The notes: generated from the letters alone by a model not told the origin. A stretch of DNA of 64,000 bases from Streptomyces sp. NBC_01304 (GCF_035975855.1 NZ_CP109055.1:124001-188000), one strand, 5' to 3'; shown: positions 36,452 to 46,424, counted from the first letter of the stretch. Made by a program: numbers and translations.

Positions 36452-39400
36452 ATGCTGGACCTCCGACCCAACAAGGACGCATCGGCTCACGGACAGGTCT
36501 GCGAAGCCGATTCCGTGGCGATTATCGGGGTGGGCCTGCGGCTGCCAGGAGGAATTACGACACTGGCCGGGCTCTGGCGATCCCTGCTCGCCGGCGAGGA
36601 CCTGGTGACGGCGGTCACCGGCGACCGGTTCGACGTCGACGATTTCGTGGTGGAGCGGGGCGGAGTGCGGTCCGGCAAATCGTATTCCAGTGCGACGGGG
36701 ATCTTCGGGAATGTGTGGGCATTCGACGCGTCATACTTTGGAATTTCTCCCAAGGAGGCGGGCCAGATCGATCCCCAGCAGCGGATGCTGCTGGAGTGCG
36801 CGGTCGAGGCGTTCGACGACGGAGGGGTGGACCCACGAACCCTGGCCGGCTCGGACGTGGCGGTCGTCATGGGGTTGACCGTCCATGACTACGAGGGACT
36901 GGTGAACCGCCGCCCCAAAGTGCTCAACTCCTTCGGCCCGATCGGGACGGGCGCGTTCAGCGCGGCGAACCGTCTGTCGTACCTGTTCGACTTCCGCGGC
37001 CCGTCCCACGCGGTGGACACGGCCTGTTCCTCGTCACTGACGGCCTTGCACCTGGCGGCGGAGGCGGTGCGCTCGGGTCGCAGCGACGTGGCTCTGGCCG
37101 GCGGGGTGAATCTGGTACTCGGGCCGGGCGGACACGTCACCTCCTCCCAGGCGTCGATGCTCTCCCCGACCGGACGCTGCCACCCGTTCTCGGAGAAGGC
37201 CGACGGTTTTGTCCGGGCCGAGGGAGCGGGGGTGGTGCTGCTGAAGGCCCTGAGCCGGGCGTTGGCCGACGGCGACCGGGTGCACGCGGTGATCAGGGCG
37301 TCCGTCATCAACTCGGACGGGCGGACGGTGGGGATGTCCATGCCCGGGGTGGACGCGCAGGCCGCGATGCTGGAGCGCGCATACGCCGAGGCCGGGGTGC
37401 GGGCCGAGCAGGTGTCGTACGTGGAGGCCCACGGGACGGGAACTCCCGCAGGGGATCCGGTCGAGTGCGAGGCGCTGGGCCGGGTGCTAGGCCGACGACG
37501 CGGGAAGCGCATGCTTCCCGTGGGGTCGGTGAAGTCCAACTTGGGGCACCTGGAGGCCGCAGCCGGGATGGCCGGGATCTTCAAGGCCATGCTGGTCCTG
37601 CGGGAACGGCAGGTGCCCGCCACCCTGCACACGCTGCCGTTGAACCCCGCGATCGACTTCGCCGGGCTGGGTCTTGACCCGGTCACGACGGCGCGCCCGC
37701 TGGAGGCCGCCGACGACCGGTTGATCGCCGGAGTCAACTCGTTCGGCGCCGGCGGCGCGAACGCGCACGTGGTGCTGGAGATTCGCGAAGTGGCACCGGA
37801 ACGGAAAGCTGCGCCCCCCGAGGGAGCGGACGCAGGGCGCGGCGACCTGCCGGTGCCGGTGGTGGTCACCGGCCGGAGCGAGGAGGCCCTGCGCGAGTCC
37901 GCCCTGGCGATGGCCGCGCACCTGGAGGGCCTCGACCGGTCCGCCCTGGTGGACGTGGCGTTCACCACGTCGCGCCGCCGCGAACGCCGCGAGTTCGGGA
38001 TGGCCGTACTGGCCACCAACAGCGCGCGGGCCGCCCGGGCGCTGCGCGAGGCGGTCGAGAAGGGCACGAGCGACGAGGTGGCGTCGGCCTCCAGCATGCG
38101 CCGGGGGCGGGTGGGGTTCGTGTTCAGCGGCAACGGCACGCCATGGCCCGGAATGGGCGCGGAACTGCTGGAGCAGGAACCCGACTTCGCCGCCGAGGTC
38201 CGGGCCGTCAGCCGGGAACTGGAGCCGCTGTTGGGCTGGTCCGTCGAGGCGGAGATGGCCGAGCACCGGGCCGAGCGATGGCCGCGGGCCGAGGTCGCCC
38301 AGCCCATGCTGTTCGCCCTGCAGGCCGGGTTGACGGCGATGCTGCGCAAGCGCGGTGTGGTGGCCCGAGCGGTGTGCGGGCACAGCGTCGGCGAAGTCGC
38401 GGCCGCCTACTGCGCCGGGCTGCTGGACCGGGCAAGGGCCTGTCGGCTGATCGCGTTCCGCAGCCTCGCCCAGGCGCCCACGTTCGGGAAGGGCCGTATG
38501 GCGGCCGTCGCCCTGCCGGCCGAGCGGGCCCGGGAGCTGCTCGTGGAAACAGGCGCCGGGGACCGCGTGGTCCTCGCGGCGGTCAACTCCGACGGTGACG
38601 TCACCCTCTCGGGAGCCGCCGAGGCCCTAGAACAACTGGAGGACCGCTGCCTCCGCGACGACGTCGGCTTCCGCTTCCTTCGTCTGGACTACGCGTACCA
38701 CAGCCCCGCCATGGACTCGGCCCGGGACGTCTTCCTGGACACGCTGGGTCCGCTGCAGGCCGACAAACCCGTGATCCCGCTGGTCTCCACGGTCAGCGGC
38801 CGCACCGCCGAGCCGTCCGAGGTGACCGCCGAGTACTGGTGGCGCAACGTCCGCGAACCCGTCCGGTTCGACTCGGCGGTCACCGCTCTGCTCGGCGAGG
38901 AGCACGGCTGCGACGTCCTGGTGGAGATCGGCCCCCACCCCGCGCTGTCCGGTTACGTCCGCCGGATCGCCGCAGACCGGGCGCAGCCGGCGGAAGTGGT
39001 GCCGACGCTGACCAGGATCGGCGCGGGACCGCAGGCCGTGCGCACCGCCGTGCTGCGAGTGCTCGCCGCGGGCGGGCAGGTCGACTGGGATCGCTTCCTC
39101 CCGCACGGGGGTCGCGTCGTGGACCTGCCGGCCTATGCGTGGCAGCGCGAGCACCATCGCCTCGGTGGCCCCCAGTGGTGGACCGACCATGAGATGGCCC
39201 CGGCCCCGCAGCCCGCCGCGCCGCACCCTTTGCTCGGGCGGCGCCTGCGGGCGGCGGATCCGACGTGGGGCCGGGAGCAGAACGTGGCGTGGTTCGCCGA
39301 CCACCGAGTCGGTGACGCCGTCCTGATGCCTGGCACGGCCTTCCTCACCATGGCCCTCTCCGCGGCCGGGCAACTGACCGGCGGCCCCGTGGAGCTGCTC

Positions 39401-42400
39401 GGCACCTCCCTGCTCAAACCGCTCGTCCTGCCCCTGGACGCCGAGATGGCCACGCCGCGGACCACCACCACCCTGTATCCCGACGGCGGGTTCGTCATCG
39501 CCTCCCACGCCGAGGACGACGTGGAGGCGGCCCACCTGGTGACCGGGAACTGGCGGCCTCTGCCCGGCTCCCGACCCACCCCCCTGGACCTCGCTGCGCT
39601 GACCGCACGCATGGGCGTCCGGGTCGACGTCGCCGACCACTACCGCTCCTGCGCCGAGGTGTCCCTCGCCTACGGCCCGTCGTTCCGGCCGCTGACCGCG
39701 ATCACGGTCGGTGAGCGCGAGGCGCTGATCCGGCTCCAGGTCCCGACGGCCGGGGCCCCCGCCCACCTGGCCCCCGCCGTCCTGCTCGACGGCTGCCTGC
39801 AGGCCATGCTGCCGTTGGCCGCCGCCGCAGCGGGTGCCGACGGCTACCTTCCCTACCTGCCCGCGGCCATGGGCAGCGTCCGCTCCTGGAGCCCGCTGCC
39901 CCCCACCGTGCTGGCGCACCTGCGGTTGACCTCCCTCACCGAAACCGGGCTGCTGAGCGACATCACGGTCTGCGACACCGACGGACAGGTACTCCTCGAA
40001 CTGAGGGACGCACGGGCCCGGCGCATCGAGAACACCCGTCACGGCGCGCCGGCGCTGTACACAGAAGTCCTGCGGGCCCGCCCCCGGATGACCTCCCCGC
40101 CCGGCACCCCCTCCCCACTTCGAGCCCCCGCCCTGGTGAGCGACGAGTGCGGCCGAGACGTCGGCCTCCTGGACGAGGCCTTCGGCCAGCACCGGTACGG
40201 CAACTACCCGGGCACGCTGCGGCAGCTGGGCGCCCACTTCATGGCCGCCGCGGTGGACGGGTTCCTCGACCACGCGTCCCTCGCCGAGCCCGACCGGAGC
40301 CCGGATCCGGACGGGGGCGCGGATTTCACCCTCGACGACGTCGTGCGGGCCGGGGTCCAGCCCAAGCTGGCCCCGCTGGTGAAGATGATGCTCGGCACGG
40401 CCGTCGAGGAGGGGCTGCTGGCGCCGTGCGGGGAGCAGGCCTGGCGCCGGCTCGCCCCGCCGCGACCGGATCAGACCCTGCGGGCCGCGCGGACCGTCTT
40501 CCCCGAGCTCATCCCGGTGTGGCAGGGCGCCGCGGCCTGCGGCCTCGGCCTGCCAGGCGTCCTGGCCGGCACCAAGGACCCTCTGGACGTCCTGTTCGGG
40601 GAGGCCGACCCGGTCGCCGCGGACCTCTACGACCGGGACCCCGTAATCGTTCACCTGGCCGAGGTCGCCGTGGCGTACGTCCGGGCCGCGACCGCCGCCT
40701 GGCCGGCCGACCGGCCGCTGCGGATCCTCGAGGTCGGCGCGGGGACCGGCAGCTTCACCGCCCGGCTGCTGCCACACCTGCCCGCCGGGCGCACGCACTA
40801 CCTGTTCACCGACGTCTCCGCCGCATTCTTCCCCGACGCCGAGACCCGCTTCGCCGCCTACGACTTCCTCGACCACCGCACCTTCGACCTGGACACCGAC
40901 CCCGTCTCCCAGGGGCTGCTCCCGGGCTCCGTGGACCTCATCGTGGCGAGCAACGCGCTGCACGCGGGCCAGGACATCTCCCGGGCGCTGCGGCACGCGG
41001 CCGAACTCCTCTCGAAGGACGGCCAGCTGGTCGCCGTCGAGCTGCACAGCAACACCTACATCGCGCCCATGGTGGGCCTGCTGGACTCCTTCTGGCACTC
41101 CCTCGACACCGAGCTGCGCCCGGCCGGTCCGCTGCTGCCCCCCGACCGGTGGACGTCCGTCCTGGAGCAGGCCGGACTGCACGCCGCGGCCTTCCTGGGC
41201 GCGCCGAGCGAACCGAACGGTGACAGCCCTGGCTCGGTGATCGCCGCCGTGCGCTCCTCCCACGGCGCCCCCGCTCCGGAGGCCGACCGCCCGGCCGTCC
41301 GGCCGTGCGTCCTGGTGACGCCCCCGGCGCGACCGGCCGCCCCGTGCGCCGACCTCGACGACCTCACCGGCCTCGTACGAGAAGCCCTGGGCGCCACGGG
41401 AGCACATGAGGTGGTCCGCGCCGAGCTCGGGCCGGGGCTCGACTGGACGGCCCTGCTCCCGGCCGAGGGGCCCGTCGACGTCGTCCTGCTGATCGACGAC
41501 ACCGCGGCGACGGAGCCGGCGGAGGCCACCGCGGAGGCGGTGCTCGCCTGCGCCCAGCTGAGCTCGCTGGCCGCCTGCTGCGCCCGGGCCAAGGGCGCCC
41601 TCGCCCCCGTCCTGTGGCTCGTCGCGGGCACCACCGCGGACGCCGTCGACGCCGCGATGAGCCACCGCGGGGCCGCCCTGTGGGGTGCGGCCCGCACCCT
41701 GGCCAACGAACAGCCGTATCTCGCCGTGCGCAAGATCCGTGCCGTCTGCGGAGCCCCGGAGCGGCTGCGGGAGACGGCCCGCCACGTCGTCCACGAGATC
41801 ACCCGTCCCGACGCGGAGGACGAGTGCGTCATCACCGCGCACGGACGGTTCGCCCTGCGGGTCCGCACGCTCCCCGAGACCTTGCCGAGCCGCGTCCACG
41901 GCGACGACGTGAGATTCGCCCTGGTGGCGCACGGCGAAGCCGGTGCCCGTCCCCGCGTCGTGTGGCAGGACAGCGCCGTCCCGGCGCCCGGGCCCGGCCG
42001 GGTAACCGTCCGGGTCATGGCGGCCGCGCTCAACGCGCGGGACGCCCTGCTCGCCACGGGCCACGTCATGCCCACTGGGGCCGCCGGCCTGGGCGGCGCC
42101 CACCTCGGGTGCGAGGGCGCCGGCGTCGTGACGGCCGTCGGAGCGGGCGTCACCGGGCTCGCGCCCGGTGACCGGGTCGCCGGCGTCGCGGACGGGGGCT
42201 GGCTGGCCTCCCACGTCACCCTGCGCGCACAGCAGTTGGTGCGGATCCCCCGCCGGCTCGGCTTCGCCGCGGCGGCGGCCCTGCCCACGGCCTACTTGAG
42301 CGCACGTCACGTCCTGGGCACCCTGACCGACCTGGCGCCGGGCGCGCGGGTGGTGGTCCAGGGCGCAACCGGGGCCGCCGAACTTGCCGCCGTCGACACC

Positions 42401-44011
42401 GCCCGGCAGGCCGGGGTCGCCGTCATCGCCGCCGCGCCCACCCCGGCCCAACGCTGCCTGCTCAGCCTCTCGGGGGCCGAACACGTCGTGGACTGCGCCG
42501 GCCCCGAAGGACCCGAGCAGGTCCGGCAGTTGGTCGAAGGCCGCGGCGTCGACGTCGTTCTGGACTTCCTGCCCGGACAGGCCGGTCAGTACGGGCTGGC
42601 TCCCGGCGGCCACTTCTTCGGCCTCGGCCCGCGCGAAGCCGCCCGGCGGACCCCCACGGGCGGGGAGCACGACGCCACCCTCCACACCGTCGACGTCGTC
42701 GGCTGGTTCCACGAGCCCTCACCCGCCGCGGACCGCCGGGTCCGGGACCTCCAGGAAGCCCTGGAGCGCGGCGAGTGTCCCCCGCTCCCGCACACGGTCC
42801 ACTCCGCCGACCGGGTCCAGGAGGCCATGGACCGGCTGTTGGACGGCCACCCCGTGGGCAAGAGCGTCATCGCCTTGGACGACGGCGTGCTGCTGGAGCG
42901 CGCGCCCGCGGTGGCCCGGATGGACCCCGAGGCGACCTACCTGATCACCGGGGGCCTGGACGGGTTCGGCGCGGCGACCGCCCTGTACCTGGCGCGGCGC
43001 GGCGCCCGTCACCTCACGCTCGTCAGCCGGCGCGGCACCGCACACAACCCGGCCGCCGCGGAGCTGGTCGCCACGTTGACCGGCCACGGTGTCGCGGTGG
43101 ACGCGCGGGCCGTTGACGTCTCCCGCCCCGAGGGCGTCGCCCGGCTCTTCCGCGATCTCGACGCGGGACCGCGCCGACTCGCCGGTGTCGTCCACGGGGC
43201 CATGGTCCTCGACGACGACGAGATCGTCCGGCTGACCCCGGAGCGCTTCCACACCGTCCTCGACCCCAAACTGACCGGAGCCCTGCTCCTCCACGACCAC
43301 ACGCACAAGCACGACCTCGACTTCTTCCTCCTGTACTCCTCCTTCGCCACCCTGCTCGGCAACCTGAAGCAGGCGGCGTACAGCGCGGCCAGCCTCGCCC
43401 TGGAGAACCTCGCCCACCGGCGCCGGAGCGAGGGCCTGCCAGCCACGGTCGTGCAGCTCGGCGCCATCTCCGACGTCGGATACGTCCAACGCACCGGCAT
43501 CACCTCGGTGATGAGCGACTATGGGTTCTCCCCTATGACCTCGGCCCAGGCCCTGGCCCGGCTCGACACCCTGCTGTTGCGCCCGGACACCACGGTGACC
43601 ACGGTCATCGGCGCCGGCGCCGAGAGCCGCGCGGACGCGCTCGCCGCCCTGCTGCACACCTCCACAGCCCCGCGCACGTCCGTCCTGGTCCGCACTTCCG
43701 ACGCCCGCACCGCCGACGAGAGCCTGCTGCCGCGGCTGCGGGCCGCCGCCACCGAGCAGGAGGCGCATCTCATCCTCGAGGAGGCCACCACCGCGTGGCT
43801 GGCCTCGGTGCTGCACACCACGCCCGACCGCATCGACCCGAACCGCCGCATCGACCAGCTCGGCGCGGACTCCCTGACCACCACGGCGCTCGTCGCCCGG
43901 ATCCGCAAGCACACGCGCTGCACGATCCCCGCCGTCGAGGTCATGACCGCGCCCCTCAGCCTCATCACGGCATCCGTCCTGCGGCAGCTGCACCAGGAGA
44001 GGACCGACTGA
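36452..44011 (+). CDS. Iterative type I polyketide synthase, KS-AT-DH-MT-ER-KR-ACP
   Basis: 2519 residues from ATG 36452. The frame is open to 36032, but that part is dxs pseudogene. Domains by residue: KS ~22-445 (DTACSSS Cys ~190, EAHGTGTPAGD, SNLGH). AT ~553-870 (GHSVGE ~642; specificity motif YAYHS, neither classic HAFH nor YASH). DH ~920-1195 (HRVGDAVLMPG ~950; LLDGCLQ). C-methyltransferase ~1300-1590 (LEVGAGTGSF ~1426). ER ~1820-2140 (LGCEGAGVV; the nucleotide loop reads GATGAAE instead of the usual GGVG form). KR ~2160-2380 (TGGLDGFG; YSS...Y...N). ACP ~2446-2516 (GADSL Ser ~2472). No thioesterase. This one-module order is that of fungal highly reducing PKSs. It likely makes a methylated, mostly reduced chain that needs external release. 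The partner genes follow. Confidence 0.92.
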   Translation: MLDLRPNKDASAHGQVCEADSVAIIGVGLRLPGGITTLAGLWRSLLAGEDLVTAVTGDRFDVDDFVVERGGVRSGKSYSSATGIFGNVWAFDASYFGISPKEAGQIDPQQRMLLECAVEAFDDGGVDPRTLAGSDVAVVMGLTVHDYEGLVNRRPKVLNSFGPIGTGAFSAANRLSYLFDFRGPSHAVDTACSSSLTALHLAAEAVRSGRSDVALAGGVNLVLGPGGHVTSSQASMLSPTGRCHPFSEKADGFVRAEGAGVVLLKALSRALADGDRVHAVIRASVINSDGRTVGMSMPGVDAQAAMLERAYAEAGVRAEQVSYVEAHGTGTPAGDPVECEALGRVLGRRRGKRMLPVGSVKSNLGHLEAAAGMAGIFKAMLVLRERQVPATLHTLPLNPAIDFAGLGLDPVTTARPLEAADDRLIAGVNSFGAGGANAHVVLEIREVAPERKAAPPEGADAGRGDLPVPVVVTGRSEEALRESALAMAAHLEGLDRSALVDVAFTTSRRRERREFGMAVLATNSARAARALREAVEKGTSDEVASASSMRRGRVGFVFSGNGTPWPGMGAELLEQEPDFAAEVRAVSRELEPLLGWSVEAEMAEHRAERWPRAEVAQPMLFALQAGLTAMLRKRGVVARAVCGHSVGEVAAAYCAGLLDRARACRLIAFRSLAQAPTFGKGRMAAVALPAERARELLVETGAGDRVVLAAVNSDGDVTLSGAAEALEQLEDRCLRDDVGFRFLRLDYAYHSPAMDSARDVFLDTLGPLQADKPVIPLVSTVSGRTAEPSEVTAEYWWRNVREPVRFDSAVTALLGEEHGCDVLVEIGPHPALSGYVRRIAADRAQPAEVVPTLTRIGAGPQAVRTAVLRVLAAGGQVDWDRFLPHGGRVVDLPAYAWQREHHRLGGPQWWTDHEMAPAPQPAAPHPLLGRRLRAADPTWGREQNVAWFADHRVGDAVLMPGTAFLTMALSAAGQLTGGPVELLGTSLLKPLVLPLDAEMATPRTTTTLYPDGGFVIASHAEDDVEAAHLVTGNWRPLPGSRPTPLDLAALTARMGVRVDVADHYRSCAEVSLAYGPSFRPLTAITVGEREALIRLQVPTAGAPAHLAPAVLLDGCLQAMLPLAAAAAGADGYLPYLPAAMGSVRSWSPLPPTVLAHLRLTSLTETGLLSDITVCDTDGQVLLELRDARARRIENTRHGAPALYTEVLRARPRMTSPPGTPSPLRAPALVSDECGRDVGLLDEAFGQHRYGNYPGTLRQLGAHFMAAAVDGFLDHASLAEPDRSPDPDGGADFTLDDVVRAGVQPKLAPLVKMMLGTAVEEGLLAPCGEQAWRRLAPPRPDQTLRAARTVFPELIPVWQGAAACGLGLPGVLAGTKDPLDVLFGEADPVAADLYDRDPVIVHLAEVAVAYVRAATAAWPADRPLRILEVGAGTGSFTARLLPHLPAGRTHYLFTDVSAAFFPDAETRFAAYDFLDHRTFDLDTDPVSQGLLPGSVDLIVASNALHAGQDISRALRHAAELLSKDGQLVAVELHSNTYIAPMVGLLDSFWHSLDTELRPAGPLLPPDRWTSVLEQAGLHAAAFLGAPSEPNGDSPGSVIAAVRSSHGAPAPEADRPAVRPCVLVTPPARPAAPCADLDDLTGLVREALGATGAHEVVRAELGPGLDWTALLPAEGPVDVVLLIDDTAATEPAEATAEAVLACAQLSSLAACCARAKGALAPVLWLVAGTTADAVDAAMSHRGAALWGAARTLANEQPYLAVRKIRAVCGAPERLRETARHVVHEITRPDAEDECVITAHGRFALRVRTLPETLPSRVHGDDVRFALVAHGEAGARPRVVWQDSAVPAPGPGRVTVRVMAAALNARDALLATGHVMPTGAAGLGGAHLGCEGAGVVTAVGAGVTGLAPGDRVAGVADGGWLASHVTLRAQQLVRIPRRLGFAAAAALPTAYLSARHVLGTLTDLAPGARVVVQGATGAAELAAVDTARQAGVAVIAAAPTPAQRCLLSLSGAEHVVDCAGPEGPEQVRQLVEGRGVDVVLDFLPGQAGQYGLAPGGHFFGLGPREAARRTPTGGEHDATLHTVDVVGWFHEPSPAADRRVRDLQEALERGECPPLPHTVHSADRVQEAMDRLLDGHPVGKSVIALDDGVLLERAPAVARMDPEATYLITGGLDGFGAATALYLARRGARHLTLVSRRGTAHNPAAAELVATLTGHGVAVDARAVDVSRPEGVARLFRDLDAGPRRLAGVVHGAMVLDDDEIVRLTPERFHTVLDPKLTGALLLHDHTHKHDLDFFLLYSSFATLLGNLKQAAYSAASLALENLAHRRRSEGLPATVVQLGAISDVGYVQRTGITSVMSDYGFSPMTSAQALARLDTLLLRPDTTVTTVIGAGAESRADALAALLHTSTAPRTSVLVRTSDARTADESLLPRLRAAATEQEAHLILEEATTAWLASVLHTTPDRIDPNRRIDQLGADSLTTTALVARIRKHTRCTIPAVEVMTAPLSLITASVLRQLHQERTD

Positions 44012-44118
44012 CCCCGACCCGGAGGATCCGCGGTGGGGCGTCCCAGCCCGGGACCCCGTCGCGCCCCCGGCCCCTTTCCTCGCGGAAACCGCACCGAGGC
44101 CCGCTCCCGGGAGAAGAG

Positions 44119-45087
44119 ATGCCCTACCTGCCTGACACGACGGCCTTCGCGTTTCCCCCCTTCAGCACCCCGTATCCGCCAGGGGTATTGCGCACGCTCG
44201 CGAGCACCACCCCTGCGGTGGCGGCCGTCCTCACGGAGGCCGACCGGTTGCTGGCCGGACTCGGCCAGCAACCGGTGTCCCCACCCCTCACCTCTACGAC
44301 CCCCGCCCCGGCCCGCAGCCGCGAGACCGAATACGTCCACAACCTGGTCTCCGCCACGCTCGTGCCCTACTCCCTGTACCTCGCACTCGACCCCAGGTCA
44401 CGGCCGTCGATCCTGCTGGGGCACGGTGCCGGGTTCAACGTCGCGACCCTCATCACCGGCCTGATGACCCTCGCGGAGACGATCGACATCCTCATCACCG
44501 GGTTCCTGGAGGCCCAGGAACTCTCGTTGGAGGGCGGCATGCTGGCGCTGGGCGTGCCCCAGGGGACGGCCAGGGCCATGTGCCGGAAGGTGTCCGAGGG
44601 CGGACTCCACATCGGAATGATCAACACAGTGAGCCAGACCGTCGTCTGCGGACTCTTCGACGACCTGGAGAAACTGGAGCGCCACGCTCGGCTCAACGGG
44701 GTTCCCTGCCATCGTCTCGGGGCTCTCCTGCCCCTGCACACCCCACTGTTCACGGCGGCGGCGAGCCGGGCGATCCGCAAGCAACAGGACCGCACAGTGC
44801 CCGCTGTGTGGCCCCCCGTCTACTTGACCACCGTGTGCCGGCCCCTCGTCGAGTCCGACACAGTGCACGAGATGTCCGTCACCATCTGGACCAAGCCGGC
44901 CGACCTGGTCGAGTCGGTGACGGACCTCCAGGAGAACTACGGCGTCAACCACTTCGTCGAGATCAACGCCACCCCCACGCTGACTCCGATGATCATTCAG
45001 AACGCCCGCCCCGGCACCCGGGTCGACGGTCCGGCACCAGGCGTCACCGACGCCGCGGACCTGGTCGCCCTCCTCAACGCCGCCTAG
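44119..45087 (+). CDS. Acyltransferase-fold protein lacking the nucleophile Ser
   Basis: 322 residues from ATG 44119, behind GGGAGAAG, 107 bases after the PKS stop. It follows the malonyl/acyl-transferase (FabD/PKS-AT) fold: PSILLGHGAGFNVATLITGL at the nucleophile elbow (about residue 100), GGMLALGVPQGTARAMCRKV, INTVSQTVVCGLFDDLEKLE, then LLPLHTPLF with the His-P-like block, and FVEINATPTLTPMI at the end. The elbow reads GHGAG where active enzymes have GHSxG, so the catalytic Ser is Gly. The catalytic His appears kept. It could be a non-catalytic partner, a starter-unit or release factor, or use another residue. Location argues for a role with the PKS. Confidence 0.78.
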   Translation: MPYLPDTTAFAFPPFSTPYPPGVLRTLASTTPAVAAVLTEADRLLAGLGQQPVSPPLTSTTPAPARSRETEYVHNLVSATLVPYSLYLALDPRSRPSILLGHGAGFNVATLITGLMTLAETIDILITGFLEAQELSLEGGMLALGVPQGTARAMCRKVSEGGLHIGMINTVSQTVVCGLFDDLEKLERHARLNGVPCHRLGALLPLHTPLFTAAASRAIRKQQDRTVPAVWPPVYLTTVCRPLVESDTVHEMSVTIWTKPADLVESVTDLQENYGVNHFVEINATPTLTPMIIQNARPGTRVDGPAPGVTDAADLVALLNAA

Positions 45088-45120
45088 CTCGACGCCCCCT
45101 TGCATCCAGAGGAGCGTGCC

Positions 45121-45915
45121 ATGACGTCCTCCCTCCCACCCGAGGACCAGCCGAACCGATCCGACCTCGTGGAGTGCCGCAGGGCGGGCCTGGCCGCGAC
45201 ACCGATCCCGCTCGTGTGCGGGGGTGCCGTGGTCATCGCGGGGTTCGACGCCCAGCTGCCGCCGTCCCTGAACGCCCCGGACACCGCCGTCACGGCCTAC
45301 TACGCCGCCCATTCCACCGCGCTGCTGGCCCGCTCCACGGCGTGGAGTCTCTCCGCACTGCTGTTGGTGTGGTTCGCCTCCGGGATCCACACCTGGCTGC
45401 GCCACCGCGTGCCGGCGTCGAGAGCGGCCGCCATCAGGGCCGGCCTCACCTCGACAGCGGTGGTTTTCGTCATCTCCGCGGCCGCGAACACGGCCGTGGT
45501 CCTCACCACGCGCAGCGGCAGCACCGCCGCGGCCCCGCTCTTTCGGTGCGGGGTGCTCCTCTACCCCATGCTCGCCCCGGTCATCGCTTTGAGCGTCGCG
45601 CTGATGCCCGCTCCACGGATTCTCAGCGCCCGGGGGATCCCCGCCCTGCTGCTCGTGGTCGTCCACCTGGCCATGCCGGTCCTGGCCATGCTGCCCGGCG
45701 CCAATCTCGCCCTGCCCGTGCTGGTCATGATCGGAATCATCGGTTTCCTCCTGTGGGTCTCCTGGACCGGCACCGCTCTGGCACGCGCCTCGCACCTCCT
45801 GCTCCGCAGTGCCGAGGCCAGGGCACCAGACAGCCCGCCACGGGAGACTCCCGAACGGCAACCGCCGACAACGCCACCAGCGACGCGAATTCAAGATCAA
45901 TCTCAGCGTTACTGA
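45121..45915 (+). CDS. Polytopic membrane protein, PKS-linked
   Basis: 264 residues from ATG 45121 behind AGAGGAG, 33 bases after the acyltransferase-like gene, so probably the third gene of the PKS operon. It has about six hydrophobic segments, e.g. STAWSLSALLLVWFASGIHT, GLTSTAVVFVISAAANTAVV and LPVLVMIGIIGFLLWVSW. The tail is Pro/Arg-rich and hydrophilic. I recognise no family. It may export or sequester the polyketide or give self-protection; that is inference from position only. Confidence 0.7.
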   Translation: MTSSLPPEDQPNRSDLVECRRAGLAATPIPLVCGGAVVIAGFDAQLPPSLNAPDTAVTAYYAAHSTALLARSTAWSLSALLLVWFASGIHTWLRHRVPASRAAAIRAGLTSTAVVFVISAAANTAVVLTTRSGSTAAAPLFRCGVLLYPMLAPVIALSVALMPAPRILSARGIPALLLVVVHLAMPVLAMLPGANLALPVLVMIGIIGFLLWVSWTGTALARASHLLLRSAEARAPDSPPRETPERQPPTTPPATRIQDQSQRY

Positions 45916-45924
45916 GCTTGAACT

Positions 45925-46195
45925 TGTGAAGTCGTCCGGGGTGATGGATAGGCCGGTGCCGGCGAGGCAGCCGTCGACGATATCGCTGCGGTACTGGATC
46001 GTGCGCGGCCGCGCCTCACGATCTGACCGAGGCGGTCGGGAACGGTGAAGGCGACGTTGCTCAGCCAGCCGCGCCACAGCAGGGCCCAGATGCCCTCGAC
46101 GGGCTTGAGATCGGGCGCGTATGAGGGCAGTTGACGGACGGTCAGCCAGACCCGCTCGGCGATCCAGGTGCGCATCCTGGAGTCCGGACTGTGAG
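45925..46195 (-). pseudogene. IS630-family transposase, C-terminal remnant
   Basis: The minus strand reads ERVWLTVRQLPSYAPDLKPV, EGIWALLWRGWLSNVAFTVP, the DDE C-terminal block of IS630/Tc1-type transposases (final Asp/Glu in PDLKPVEG). A frameshift near 46015 follows; the next frame continues RTIQYRSDIVDGCLAGTGLS. The N-terminal and central parts are missing. It separates the PKS operon from the hydroxylase/methyltransferase pair. Confidence 0.75.
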
Positions 46196-46322
46196 ACGCC
46201 GCCGATTGGCGCTCGTGACTCCTCCTGCGCCCGCGGACGCAGGCACCGGCTGCGCGATCCACCACGCGTCCTTCAACCACCGTGGCAGCAGAGTCGGTTC
46301 CCTGCACACGGGGCACCCCGAC

Positions 46323-46359
46323 GCACGTTGAATGGGTGATCATCGCCCCTTCAACGTGC
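46323..46359. promoter_or_regulatory. Inverted repeat upstream of the hydroxylase gene
   Basis: GCACGTTGAA (46323-46332) and TTCAACGTGC (46350-46359) form a perfect 10-bp dyad with a 17-base spacer, 66-102 bases before the GTG start. It is a good candidate operator for the flavoprotein/methyltransferase pair. The rest of 46196-46424 is featureless. Confidence 0.5.
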
Positions 46360-46424
46360 ATCGAGCCAGGCATTAGGGTGATTCTGGCGCAAACAAGGGT
46401 TTATGGATACTTACGATCCGGGCT

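Noticed and set aside
38627..42712. A 1361-codon open frame antisense to the PKS
   Set aside because: It is the long antisense shadow expected in GC-rich coding DNA, with low-complexity composition and no domains; the PKS frame explains the sequence.
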